Below are positions 6,537 to 12,965 of a stretch of 31,164 nt of DNA, piece by piece (positions within the stretch are counted from its first letter, which is position 1; every line of letters begins with the position of its first letter). Source of the stretch: MGBC113645 sp036308445 (GTDB taxonomy: Bacteria; Bacillota_I; Bacilli_A; Erysipelotrichales; Coprobacillaceae); NCBI GenBank assembly GCA_036308445.1, contig JAXJVS010000114.1, positions 1 to 31,164 on the forward strand, read 5' to 3'. The notes beneath the pieces are model-generated. The model worked only from the letters and a program-made list of their open reading frames with translations. It had not been told where the DNA came from and searched no databases. The translations under genes were made by a program, and so were the position numbers.

Positions 6537-7802
6537 TTAATCTTCGACATCAAAACTTTCTAAAATATCCTTCTTAGCCATAGGTTTAACATCACCATGT
6601 TTAACCATAGACATAGTAATAAATGCTAGTATTGAAAATATAAAAGAATAAGGGAACAATGTACGATAAGATACATGTTCTAATAAGAATCCAGATAAAA
6701 TAGGAGTTACAATCTGTGCAGACATAGAGAAAGTATAATAATATCCAGTATACTTACCAACATCAGCGTCACTCGCAATTTCTAATACCATTGGTAAAGA
6801 GTTGACACCAATTGCTGCCCATGCAAAACCAATAATACCGAAGAAAATAATCATGGACCAATGATATTGACCATATAAGCCAGCTATAAAGAAACAAGCA
6901 GCAAGTAATATAATACCAATTAAAATAGTTTTCTTACGACCAATCTTACTAGAAATCATACCAATAGGTAAATAACTAATGATTGCAGCTACAGTTGCTA
7001 TCATTAAACAATTTGCATATCCTCCATTTTCTAATCCCCATACAGCAGTTGCATATCTAGAAAATGCAGATGTTACTGCATTATAAGCAATAAACCATAA
7101 AGCCACAGATAAAAGTAAGAAAGATAAACTCTTATTTTCATCTTTAGATAATACTGTAACTTCTTTTGTTTCTGTAATTTCTTCTTTTTCTTCGTGGATT
7201 GTAGCACGTAATTTATTTTCTTTAATAGTTATAAATAATATGACAATACATGTAACCATTAATACAATCAATGCAGTAAATAAAGGCTGATAATTAGGAG
7301 TAATACCACTACCAACTAACATTTTAATTAAAAGAAGAGTAATAACACCACCAACAGCTCCCATTAAGTTAATAATTGCATTGCCTTTACTACGTAATGG
7401 TTTAGGTGTTAAATCAGGCATTAATGCTACAGCTGGAGAACGATAGAATCCCATTGATAATAATAAAAGCAATAATACAATAATAAACAATGGTAAGTTT
7501 CTAGCATTATCTGCCATAGGCAAGATAAATAAGAAGATTGAAGCTAAAGTAGTACCAATTAAAATAAAAGGCATACGTTTCCCTATTTTTGTATCTACCT
7601 TATCTGATAATGTTCCAAATAATGGTAATAGAAATAATGCAATCACATTATCAGCTGCCATAATAACACCAGTAAAAGTATCTCCTAATTCAAAAGAATT
7701 TGTTAAGATTAAAGGAATAATATTATCATACATTTGCCAGAAAGCACTGATAGATAAGAATGCTAAACCAATTAATATAGTTCTTTTATAATTTAATTTC
7801 AT
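6537..7802 (-). CDS. MFS transporter (SLC45/glycoside-symporter-like)
   Basis: The 421-residue protein has about 12 hydrophobic segments split by a charged central loop (about 195-225, rich in Glu and Lys). Cytoplasmic loop 2-3 carries GTLSDKVDTKIGKRMPF, a form of the MFS GxxxDRxGRR motif like that of SLC45/GPH-like sugar transporters. The second half has the matching loop ISSKIGRKK. The AFWQMYDNIIPLIL start also fits that group. The substrate cannot be assigned; sugars or glycosides are the usual family substrates. It forms an operon with the downstream GDPD. A sigma-A promoter lies just upstream. The ribosome binding site (GGATGGTG) is weaker than in most neighbours. Confidence 0.85.
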   Translation of the reverse strand: MKLNYKRTILIGLAFLSISAFWQMYDNIIPLILTNSFELGDTFTGVIMAADNVIALFLLPLFGTLSDKVDTKIGKRMPFILIGTTLASIFLFILPMADNARNLPLFIIVLLLLLLSMGFYRSPAVALMPDLTPKPLRSKGNAIINLMGAVGGVITLLLIKMLVGSGITPNYQPLFTALIVLMVTCIVILFITIKENKLRATIHEEKEEITETKEVTVLSKDENKSLSFLLLSVALWFIAYNAVTSAFSRYATAVWGLENGGYANCLMIATVAAIISYLPIGMISSKIGRKKTILIGIILLAACFFIAGLYGQYHWSMIIFFGIIGFAWAAIGVNSLPMVLEIASDADVGKYTGYYYTFSMSAQIVTPILSGFLLEHVSYRTLFPYSFIFSILAFITMSMVKHGDVKPMAKKDILESFDVED

Positions 7803-7826
7803 TTATTTCACCATCCCATCTTCTCT

Positions 7827-7855
7827 AGTATAGCGAAATATGTCGATAAATGCAA
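7827..7855 (-). promoter_or_regulatory. Promoter for the MFS-GDPD operon
   Basis: On the minus strand TTGCAT, a 17-base spacer and TATACT lie 25 bases before the MFS start codon. Confidence 0.65.
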
Positions 7856-7882
7856 AGAAATTTAGTGAAGATTGGGTAAAGA

Positions 7883-7910
7883 TTGAATTAATTAGGTTAA
7901 ATGGTAAAAT
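7883..7910 (+). promoter_or_regulatory. Promoter for the DUF3781 protein gene
   Basis: TTGAAT, a 16-base spacer and TAAAAT precede the AAGGAG site and the ATG at 7931. It diverges from the MFS promoter 28 bases to the left, so the two units share one short control region. Confidence 0.5.
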
Positions 7911-7930
7911 AGATGCAAGGAGAAATGTAG

Positions 7931-8581
7931 ATGAAAAAGTATATAGAAATAAATAATGGTTTAGGTATATTTACTAGGAATGAAGATATAGAATATATTC
8001 TTACAGGAATCAAATTCAATATTCTACCTTATAATGAAAAGAAAAACTATGAAAAATATAATATTCAATTTATCTTTGAAGATAACATTCCTAATATATC
8101 CTTTTATTGTGTTCCTTATATAGAAATATTTGCTTTTGATGATGATGGATTTATTTGTATATCTAATCATCAAGTGTACTATATCAATGATAATTGTTAT
8201 AAGATTGCAGATAGTATAGAACAATTTAAATATAATATAGAACACTATAAAGATCATCTTATCTTATGTGATGATATTACTATTTATTCTTCTAAAGAAG
8301 AAGCTTATAAAGAATTAAATATAATAGAATATAAAGAAATGAATGAAAGCCTATTATCTAATTTAAATGCATTACATACAACAAAATTAGGAATAAAAAG
8401 GATAAAAAGAAATTTAAACATAGATTGTCATGATATTGTAGAGTGGTGTAAAGATAAAATATTACATTCTACTTCTATAATAAAAAAAGGTAAAAATTAT
8501 TATGTATATACTGATACTGAAATAATAACTATTAATGTAAATAGTTATACAATTATAACAGCACATAAAAAGAATGATTAA
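7931..8581 (+). CDS. Two-domain protein: unknown N-terminal domain plus C-terminal DUF3781
   Basis: The C-terminal third (about residues 140-213) matches my memory of DUF3781, a small stand-alone domain of unknown function: LHTTKLGIKRIKRNL, then EWCKDKI, KKGKNYYV and the closing NSYTIITAHK. The N-terminal 135 residues (acidic, aromatic-rich, with FDDDGFICISNHQVYYI) are not recognised. Short alternating hydrophobic strands there suggest an alpha/beta fold. There is no signal peptide or membrane helix, so it should be cytosolic. Base composition is even more A/T-rich than its neighbours. It is monocistronic with its own promoter and an AAGGAG site. I assign no function. Confidence 0.75.
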   Translation: MKKYIEINNGLGIFTRNEDIEYILTGIKFNILPYNEKKNYEKYNIQFIFEDNIPNISFYCVPYIEIFAFDDDGFICISNHQVYYINDNCYKIADSIEQFKYNIEHYKDHLILCDDITIYSSKEEAYKELNIIEYKEMNESLLSNLNALHTTKLGIKRIKRNLNIDCHDIVEWCKDKILHSTSIIKKGKNYYVYTDTEIITINVNSYTIITAHKKND

Positions 8582-8618
8582 ACCTAAAAAACTCATAAGA
8601 ATTTTATAGTTGTACAGT

Positions 8619-8640
8619 GATGAGAAGAAAAAGTCTCATC
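8619..8640 (+). other. Hairpin downstream of the DUF3781 gene, weak terminator
   Basis: GATGAGA, an 8-base A-rich loop, then TCTCATC form a clean 7-bp stem 37 bases after the stop codon. No proper T-run follows (TTGATAAAAA), so it is at best a weak terminator. It lies upstream of the CLC promoter, not within that gene's leader. Confidence 0.4.
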
Positions 8641-8654
8641 TTGATAAAAATGTT

Positions 8655-8682
8655 TTGTATTTCATTTTTATTGAAGTATAAT
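8655..8682 (+). promoter_or_regulatory. Promoter for the CLC transporter gene
   Basis: TTGTAT, a 16-base spacer and a consensus TATAAT end 25 bases before the start codon. The short leader leaves no room for a riboswitch. Confidence 0.7.
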
Positions 8683-8707
8683 ATTTGAATGTTTAGGGGG
8701 AATTCTT

Positions 8708-9952
8708 ATGAGTCAGATCATTAATGAATTAAATAATGATATCAAATATGGAATCAAATGGGTATTGATTTCATTGGTATTAGGAAGTATTTGTGGAATG
8801 GTGGGAGCTCTTTTCCATCATGCTATTGATTATGTAACTGAAATCAGAGAAATACATAATGTTTTTATTTATTTGATGCCTTTAGGGGGACTATTGATTG
8901 TATTCTTGTATCATCGAGTAGGATTACACAATGAACCAGGTACAAATACAATTATTCAATCAGTAAGACAACAAGAAAAAATACCAAGAATCTTAGCACC
9001 AGCAATCTTTCTTGCGACTGTTATCACTCACTTAGTAGGTGGTTCTAGTGGACGAGAAGGAGCTGCATTACAGATTGGTGGATCTATTGGAACAACATTA
9101 GGTCGTTTTATGAAAGTAGACAAGAAAGATATGTCAATACTTGTTATGTGTGGCATGAGTGCTGTATTTTCAGCTTTGTTTGGTACACCATTGACTGCAA
9201 CTATTTTTTCTATGGAAGTGATAAGTGTTGGGGTTTTATATTATTCAGCACTTTTACCATGTCTATGTAGTTCATTAGTTGCTTTTTTTGTAGCACAAAT
9301 ATTTGGCTGCGCAAGTGTTAAATATCAAATAAGTGAAGTTATGATTATTAATCTACATACTTTTATTTATTTGTTAGGTTTATCTTTATGTATTGCTATT
9401 GTTTCTATTATGTTTGTGTTATTGATGCATTATTCACATAAAATGTTTCATAAATATTTTAGTAATCCATATGTTAGAGTTATTGTTGGTTCAGTAATAA
9501 TTATGTTGTTAGTATTATTATGTGGAAAAGATTATTTAGGTGCTGGTATGAATATGGTTGATAAAGCTATGTATGAACAAGTACAATCTTATGATTTTAT
9601 ATTAAAAGCAGTTTTTACAGCTATAACAATAGGCTGTGGTTTTAAAGGTGGAGAAATTGTTCCATCATTCTTTATAGGAGCAACTCTAGGTTATACAATT
9701 GGGAATTTTATTGGAATTGATCCTCATGTATGTGCTTCACTAGGAATGGTTGGAATGTTCTGCTGTGTTATCAATTCTCCTATTACAAGTTTAATTTTAG
9801 GAATTGAAATATTTGGTAGTCAAAATATACTTACTTTTGCTATTGTTATTGCTTTTTGTTATGTATTATCTGGATATTTTAGTCTATATCATGCCCAAAA
9901 ATTTGTATATTCTAAAACATCTCCAGAATTTATAAATAAAGATGCACTTTAA
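8708..9952 (+). CDS. CLC-family anion channel or H+/anion antiporter
   Basis: The 414-residue polytopic protein carries the CLC core. GREGA (115-119) holds the gating glutamate E117 in the place of the classical GREGP motif, CGFKGGEIVPSFF matches GxFxP-type motif 3, and FSALFGTPLTATIFSMEV is typical. The first selectivity motif, GSGIP in chloride-type members, is here GTNTI (78-82). Motif variants of this kind occur in divergent bacterial CLC clades, including those with changed anion preference, so chloride should not be assumed. Retention of E117 favours coupled H+ exchange over passive flow. There is no C-terminal CBS or TrkA_C domain. AGGGGGAATTCTT precedes the ATG. The gene is monocistronic, with its own promoter and terminator. 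Confidence 0.9.
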   Translation: MSQIINELNNDIKYGIKWVLISLVLGSICGMVGALFHHAIDYVTEIREIHNVFIYLMPLGGLLIVFLYHRVGLHNEPGTNTIIQSVRQQEKIPRILAPAIFLATVITHLVGGSSGREGAALQIGGSIGTTLGRFMKVDKKDMSILVMCGMSAVFSALFGTPLTATIFSMEVISVGVLYYSALLPCLCSSLVAFFVAQIFGCASVKYQISEVMIINLHTFIYLLGLSLCIAIVSIMFVLLMHYSHKMFHKYFSNPYVRVIVGSVIIMLLVLLCGKDYLGAGMNMVDKAMYEQVQSYDFILKAVFTAITIGCGFKGGEIVPSFFIGATLGYTIGNFIGIDPHVCASLGMVGMFCCVINSPITSLILGIEIFGSQNILTFAIVIAFCYVLSGYFSLYHAQKFVYSKTSPEFINKDAL

Positions 9953-9974
9953 AAGAATCTATAATTGATTGAAT

Positions 9975-9999
9975 AAACACTACTTTATGTAGTGTTTTT
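9975..9999 (+). terminator. Terminator of the CLC gene
   Basis: AAACACTAC, loop TTTAT, then GTAGTGTTTTT form a 9-bp stem with a T-run, 22 bases after the stop codon. The A-run on the left arm would let it act on the other strand too. Confidence 0.85.
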
Positions 10000-10016
10000 C
10001 ATATTATTAAAATATA

Positions 10017-10045
10017 TTTACATAAATTGTAATAGTATGTATAAT
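10017..10045 (+). promoter_or_regulatory. Promoter for the glycine riboswitch-agcS transcript
   Basis: TTTACA, a 17-base spacer and a consensus TATAAT lie just upstream of the first glycine aptamer. The predicted start site is about 10052, so the leader holds both aptamers. Confidence 0.75.
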
Positions 10046-10054
10046 ATTTGACAT

Positions 10055-10220
10055 ATATCGGATGATAATAGCGAAAGAGATTCTTATATGAACACCGAAG
10101 AGTTAAAGATTTCAGGTAAAAGGATCGCTATTGGACGAATCACTGGAGAGATTCATTGAATTGAACACCGAAGGAGCAAACCTATGATAGGTGAAACTCT
10201 CAGGTAAAAGGACAGTGATT
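10055..10220 (+). ncRNA. Tandem glycine riboswitch
   Basis: Two consecutive glycine aptamers are visible, each with the conserved CACCGAAG and CAGGTAAAAGGA segments. Aptamer 1 is closed by ATAGCGA (10068-10074) with TCGCTAT (10125-10131). Aptamer 2 is closed by AATCACTG (10138-10145) with CAGTGATT (10213-10220) and has the full GGAGAG element. A 6-base linker joins them. The leader (TCGGATGAT) and linker (ATTGGACGA) could pair through TCG/CGA with flanking G and A bases, fitting the known leader-linker kink-turn. No terminator lies between aptamer 2 and the ribosome binding site, so control is probably translational. Whether glycine turns the symporter gene on or off cannot be told from sequence. 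Confidence 0.93.
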
Positions 10221-10272
10221 AAATAGTTTTCATTATTATTTCCGACTAATGATTTAGGAGGATTTTTTATTT

Positions 10273-11613
10273 ATGACAGAAATCTTAACCAGGATTAATG
10301 ATTTTGTTTGGGGAATACCGCTTATAACATTATTATTAGGAACAGGAATATACTTTACTTATAAGCTTAAGTTATTACAATTAACGAAATTAAAATTAGC
10401 ATTTTCTTGTATCTTTAAGAAAGAGGAAGGTGACGGAGATGTATCTAGGTTTCAGTCTTTATGTACTGCTTTATCTTCTACAATTGGTACAGGAAACATT
10501 GTAGGAGTCGCAACTGCTATTTCAGCAGGAGGTCCAGGAGCAATGTTTTGGATGTGGGTTTCTGCTTTCTTTGGTATGGCTACTAAATATGCTGAAGGTT
10601 TACTAGCGATACGTTATCGTGTGAAAGATGAAAATGGCCAAATGGCTGGTGGACCAATGTACTATCTAGAAAATGGTTTAAAAAACAAGTTTCTTGCAAA
10701 GTTATTTGCATTTTTTGGCGTTGCAGTGGCATTACTTGGAATTGGAACCTTTACTCAAGTTAAATCTATTTCTGATGCATTGAATTTATCTTTTCATATT
10801 CCACCATTTGTAACAGCGATTATTTTAACTCTTTGTGTTGCTTTTATTACAATAGGTGGTATTCATAGAATTGCTTCATTTGCAGAAAAGATTATACCAT
10901 TGATGTGTATATTATATATTGGTGGAGTTTTTATTATTTTAGTTACCCATCTTAATGTCATTCCAGAAACTTTAGGATTAATTATTAATTCTGCTATTTC
11001 ACCTCAAGCTATACTTGGTGGAGGAATCGGTATTGCGATGCAAAAAGGAATAAGTAGAGGAATTTTCTCTAATGAAAGTGGACTAGGAAGTGCACCTATT
11101 GCGGCAGCTGCTTCAAAATCAAATTCTTGTGTTGAACAAGGATTAGTTTCTATGACTGGTACTTTTATTGATACAATTGTTGTTTGTACAATGACAGGTT
11201 TAGCGATTCTTATTACTCATTCTCATACTACAGACTTAAATGGTGCTGCTATGACGACATATGCTTTTAGTCAAGGGTTGTTTATTCCATTGATTGGAAA
11301 ATATATTGTTAATATTGGCTTAGTATTTTTTGCTTTTACAACTATTATTGGATGGAATTATTATGGTGAAAGATGCATATATTATCTTAAAGGATTAAAA
11401 GCTATTCCTTTGTATAGATTTATATATATTATATGTATTGCTATTGGGCCATTTATTTCTTTGGATTTTATTTTTATACTTGCGGATATAGTTAATGGTT
11501 GTATGGCTATTCCTAATCTTATTGGTTTAATAGGTTTAAGAAAGGTCATTGTAGAAGAAACGGAAAATTATTTTATCCAAGAACAAAATCAAGAGGAATA
11601 TGTCTATAATTAA
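10273..11613 (+). CDS. agcS: AgcS-family sodium:alanine/glycine symporter
   Basis: The 446-residue protein, with about 10-11 membrane helices, belongs to the alanine or glycine:cation symporter family (PF01235). Signatures include LSSTIGTGNIVGVATAI, GGPGAMFWMWVSAFFGMATKYAE, AGGPMYYLENGL and GISRGIFSNESGLGSAPIAAAA. It takes up a small neutral amino acid with sodium. The tandem glycine riboswitch in its leader makes glycine the most likely regulator and substrate, though some family members prefer alanine. AGGAGG lies 11 bases before the ATG, a slightly long spacing that may matter if the riboswitch masks the site. It is monocistronic. Confidence 0.95.
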   Translation: MTEILTRINDFVWGIPLITLLLGTGIYFTYKLKLLQLTKLKLAFSCIFKKEEGDGDVSRFQSLCTALSSTIGTGNIVGVATAISAGGPGAMFWMWVSAFFGMATKYAEGLLAIRYRVKDENGQMAGGPMYYLENGLKNKFLAKLFAFFGVAVALLGIGTFTQVKSISDALNLSFHIPPFVTAIILTLCVAFITIGGIHRIASFAEKIIPLMCILYIGGVFIILVTHLNVIPETLGLIINSAISPQAILGGGIGIAMQKGISRGIFSNESGLGSAPIAAAASKSNSCVEQGLVSMTGTFIDTIVVCTMTGLAILITHSHTTDLNGAAMTTYAFSQGLFIPLIGKYIVNIGLVFFAFTTIIGWNYYGERCIYYLKGLKAIPLYRFIYIICIAIGPFISLDFIFILADIVNGCMAIPNLIGLIGLRKVIVEETENYFIQEQNQEEYVYN

Positions 11614-11626
11614 ATATGAAGATAAG

Positions 11627-11660
11627 ATGCTTATAGATGTAACGCTATAAGCATTTTATT
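11627..11660 (+). terminator. Terminator of agcS
   Basis: ATGCTTATAG, an 8-base loop, then CTATAAGCAT and TTTT form a perfect 10-bp stem 13 bases after the stop codon. Confidence 0.85.
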
Positions 11661-11728
11661 ATGAAAAGTACACATAGTATTATAAATATAAATTATTCTA
11701 CAAATAATAAAAAATTATCAAAAAATCC

Positions 11729-11757
11729 TTGAATAATCTTAAAACATAAATTATACT
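11729..11757 (+). promoter_or_regulatory. Promoter of the carAB leader
   Basis: TTGAAT, a 17-base spacer and TATACT predict a start near 11764. That is about 20 bases before the leader ORF and 130 bases before carA. Confidence 0.65.
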
Positions 11758-11784
11758 ATAATAAAAGAAATGGAGATGAGAGTT

Positions 11785-11847
11785 ATGAAGAGTTGGTTAT
11801 GTTCATTCGTATTTAAAGGTTATTTTTCTCATTTTTATATTTCTTAG
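11785..11847 (+). CDS. Leader peptide of carAB (20 codons)
   Basis: A short frame encodes MKSWLCSFVFKGYFSHFYIS, with GGAG nine bases before the ATG. It lies between the carAB promoter and an intrinsic terminator, and its TAG stop directly touches the terminator's 5' arm. Its last ten codons (from about 11820) are U-rich in the RNA, with runs of four to five U, giving Phe, Tyr, Ser and Ile. There is no run of one amino acid that would suggest charged-tRNA sensing. The layout matches the enterobacterial pyrBI leader, where RNA polymerase pauses in U-rich sequence at low UTP and the translating ribosome catches up and blocks the terminator. The peptide is probably of no importance in itself. Translation is inferred. 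Confidence 0.6.
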   Translation: MKSWLCSFVFKGYFSHFYIS

Positions 11848-11876
11848 AAACATATCTTGGGGGATATGTTTTTTTG
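11848..11876 (+). terminator. Intrinsic terminator upstream of carA (putative attenuator)
   Basis: AAACATATC, loop TTGGGG, then GATATGTTT continuing into a seven-T run form a canonical terminator. It lies within the carAB leader, 19 bases before carA. It would stop most transcripts unless its 5' arm is covered. A ribosome at the leader stop (11845-11847) would cover it. No alternative antiterminator stem is evident. Confidence 0.8.
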
Positions 11877-11894
11877 TAATTTAAGGAGGGTAGT

Positions 11895-12965
11895 ATGAGA
11901 GCGTATTTAATTTTAGAAGATGGTCATGTGTTTGTGGGGGAACATTTTGGTGCAGTTAAGGAAGTTATCAGTGAATTTGTATTTAATACGTCTATGAGTG
12001 GATATGTAGAAGTATTAACTGATCCTTCTTATAAGGGACAAAGTGTTATTATGACTTATCCGTTAATAGGTAATTACGGTGTTTGTTTAGAAGATCAAGA
12101 ATCTATAAAACCGCATGTTTCTGGCTTTGTAGTTAATGAACTAGCAAGATTAGGGAGTCATTTTAGAAAGAATATAGATTTAAATGATTATTTAATTAAA
12201 AATGATATTCCTGGAATTAAAGGAATAGATACGAGATATCTTACAAAATTAATTAGAAATCATGGTTGTATGAATGGAATGATTACTGTTAATGAATATA
12301 AAGTAGAAGATGTTATTGAAAAGATTAAAGCTTTTAAAGTAAGTAAAGTTGTGGAAAAAGTTACTTGTAAAGAGGTTTATACTGTAGGTGAAGGTAAGAA
12401 AAAAATAGCTTTGTATGATTTAGGTACAAAGAAGAATATTATAAATGAATTAGTAAAAAGAGATTGTCAAGTGACTATATATCCAGCAGGTACAAAAGCT
12501 AAAGAAATATTAGATGGAAATTATGATGGTATTATGCTTTCTAATGGACCGGGAGATCCAAGTGAATGTAAAGATATTATTGAGGAAATAAAGATATTAG
12601 CTAAAACAGGTATACCAATATTTGCGATTTGTTTAGGTCATCAGTTAATAGCTTTAGCTCATGGATTTAGTACTGAGAAGATGAAATATGGCCATCATGG
12701 TGCTAATCATCCAGTAAAAGATTTAAAAACTGATAAAGTCTATATTTCTACTCAAAATCATAATTATATGATAAAAGATATAGATGAAACAACCGCAAAA
12801 GTATGGTTTAGAAATGTAAATGATGGAACTATAGAAGGATTAGAATATATCAATGAGAATATTAAAACTGTTCAATTTCATCCTGAAGCATGTGCTGGAC
12901 CTGTAGATACAAATGATTTATTTGATAGTTTTATGGAAATGATAGGAGGTAAAGACAATGCCTAA
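11895..12965 (+). CDS. carA: Carbamoyl-phosphate synthase small (glutaminase) subunit
   Basis: The 356-residue protein has the usual CarA length and hydrolyses glutamine to pass ammonia to CarB. The N-terminal CPSase small-chain domain (LEDGHVFVGEHFGA, FNTSMSGYVEVLTDPSYKGQ) precedes a class I glutamine amidotransferase domain. That domain has nucleophile C246 in AICLGHQLIA, oxyanion-type LSNGPGDPSE, and the catalytic H329 with E331 in FHPEACAGP. Carbamoyl phosphate feeds pyrimidine and arginine synthesis. The gene overlaps carB by 8 bases, giving translational coupling. AAGGAGGG lies 4 bases before the ATG. Expression is probably controlled by the leader ORF and terminator upstream. Confidence 0.97.
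   Translation: MRAYLILEDGHVFVGEHFGAVKEVISEFVFNTSMSGYVEVLTDPSYKGQSVIMTYPLIGNYGVCLEDQESIKPHVSGFVVNELARLGSHFRKNIDLNDYLIKNDIPGIKGIDTRYLTKLIRNHGCMNGMITVNEYKVEDVIEKIKAFKVSKVVEKVTCKEVYTVGEGKKKIALYDLGTKKNIINELVKRDCQVTIYPAGTKAKEILDGNYDGIMLSNGPGDPSECKDIIEEIKILAKTGIPIFAICLGHQLIALAHGFSTEKMKYGHHGANHPVKDLKTDKVYISTQNHNYMIKDIDETTAKVWFRNVNDGTIEGLEYINENIKTVQFHPEACAGPVDTNDLFDSFMEMIGGKDNA

Noticed and set aside
8582..8707. Fluoride (crcB) riboswitch ahead of the CLC gene, suggested by GATGAGA and TCTCATC.
   Set aside because: The hairpin is upstream of the promoter, and conserved fluoride-aptamer segments are missing. The transcript leader is only about 20 bases.
11760..11894. PyrR-binding site in the carAB leader.
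   Set aside because: No PyrR-type stem with the conserved AGAGAGG-like core was found. The leader is short and dominated by the small ORF and terminator.
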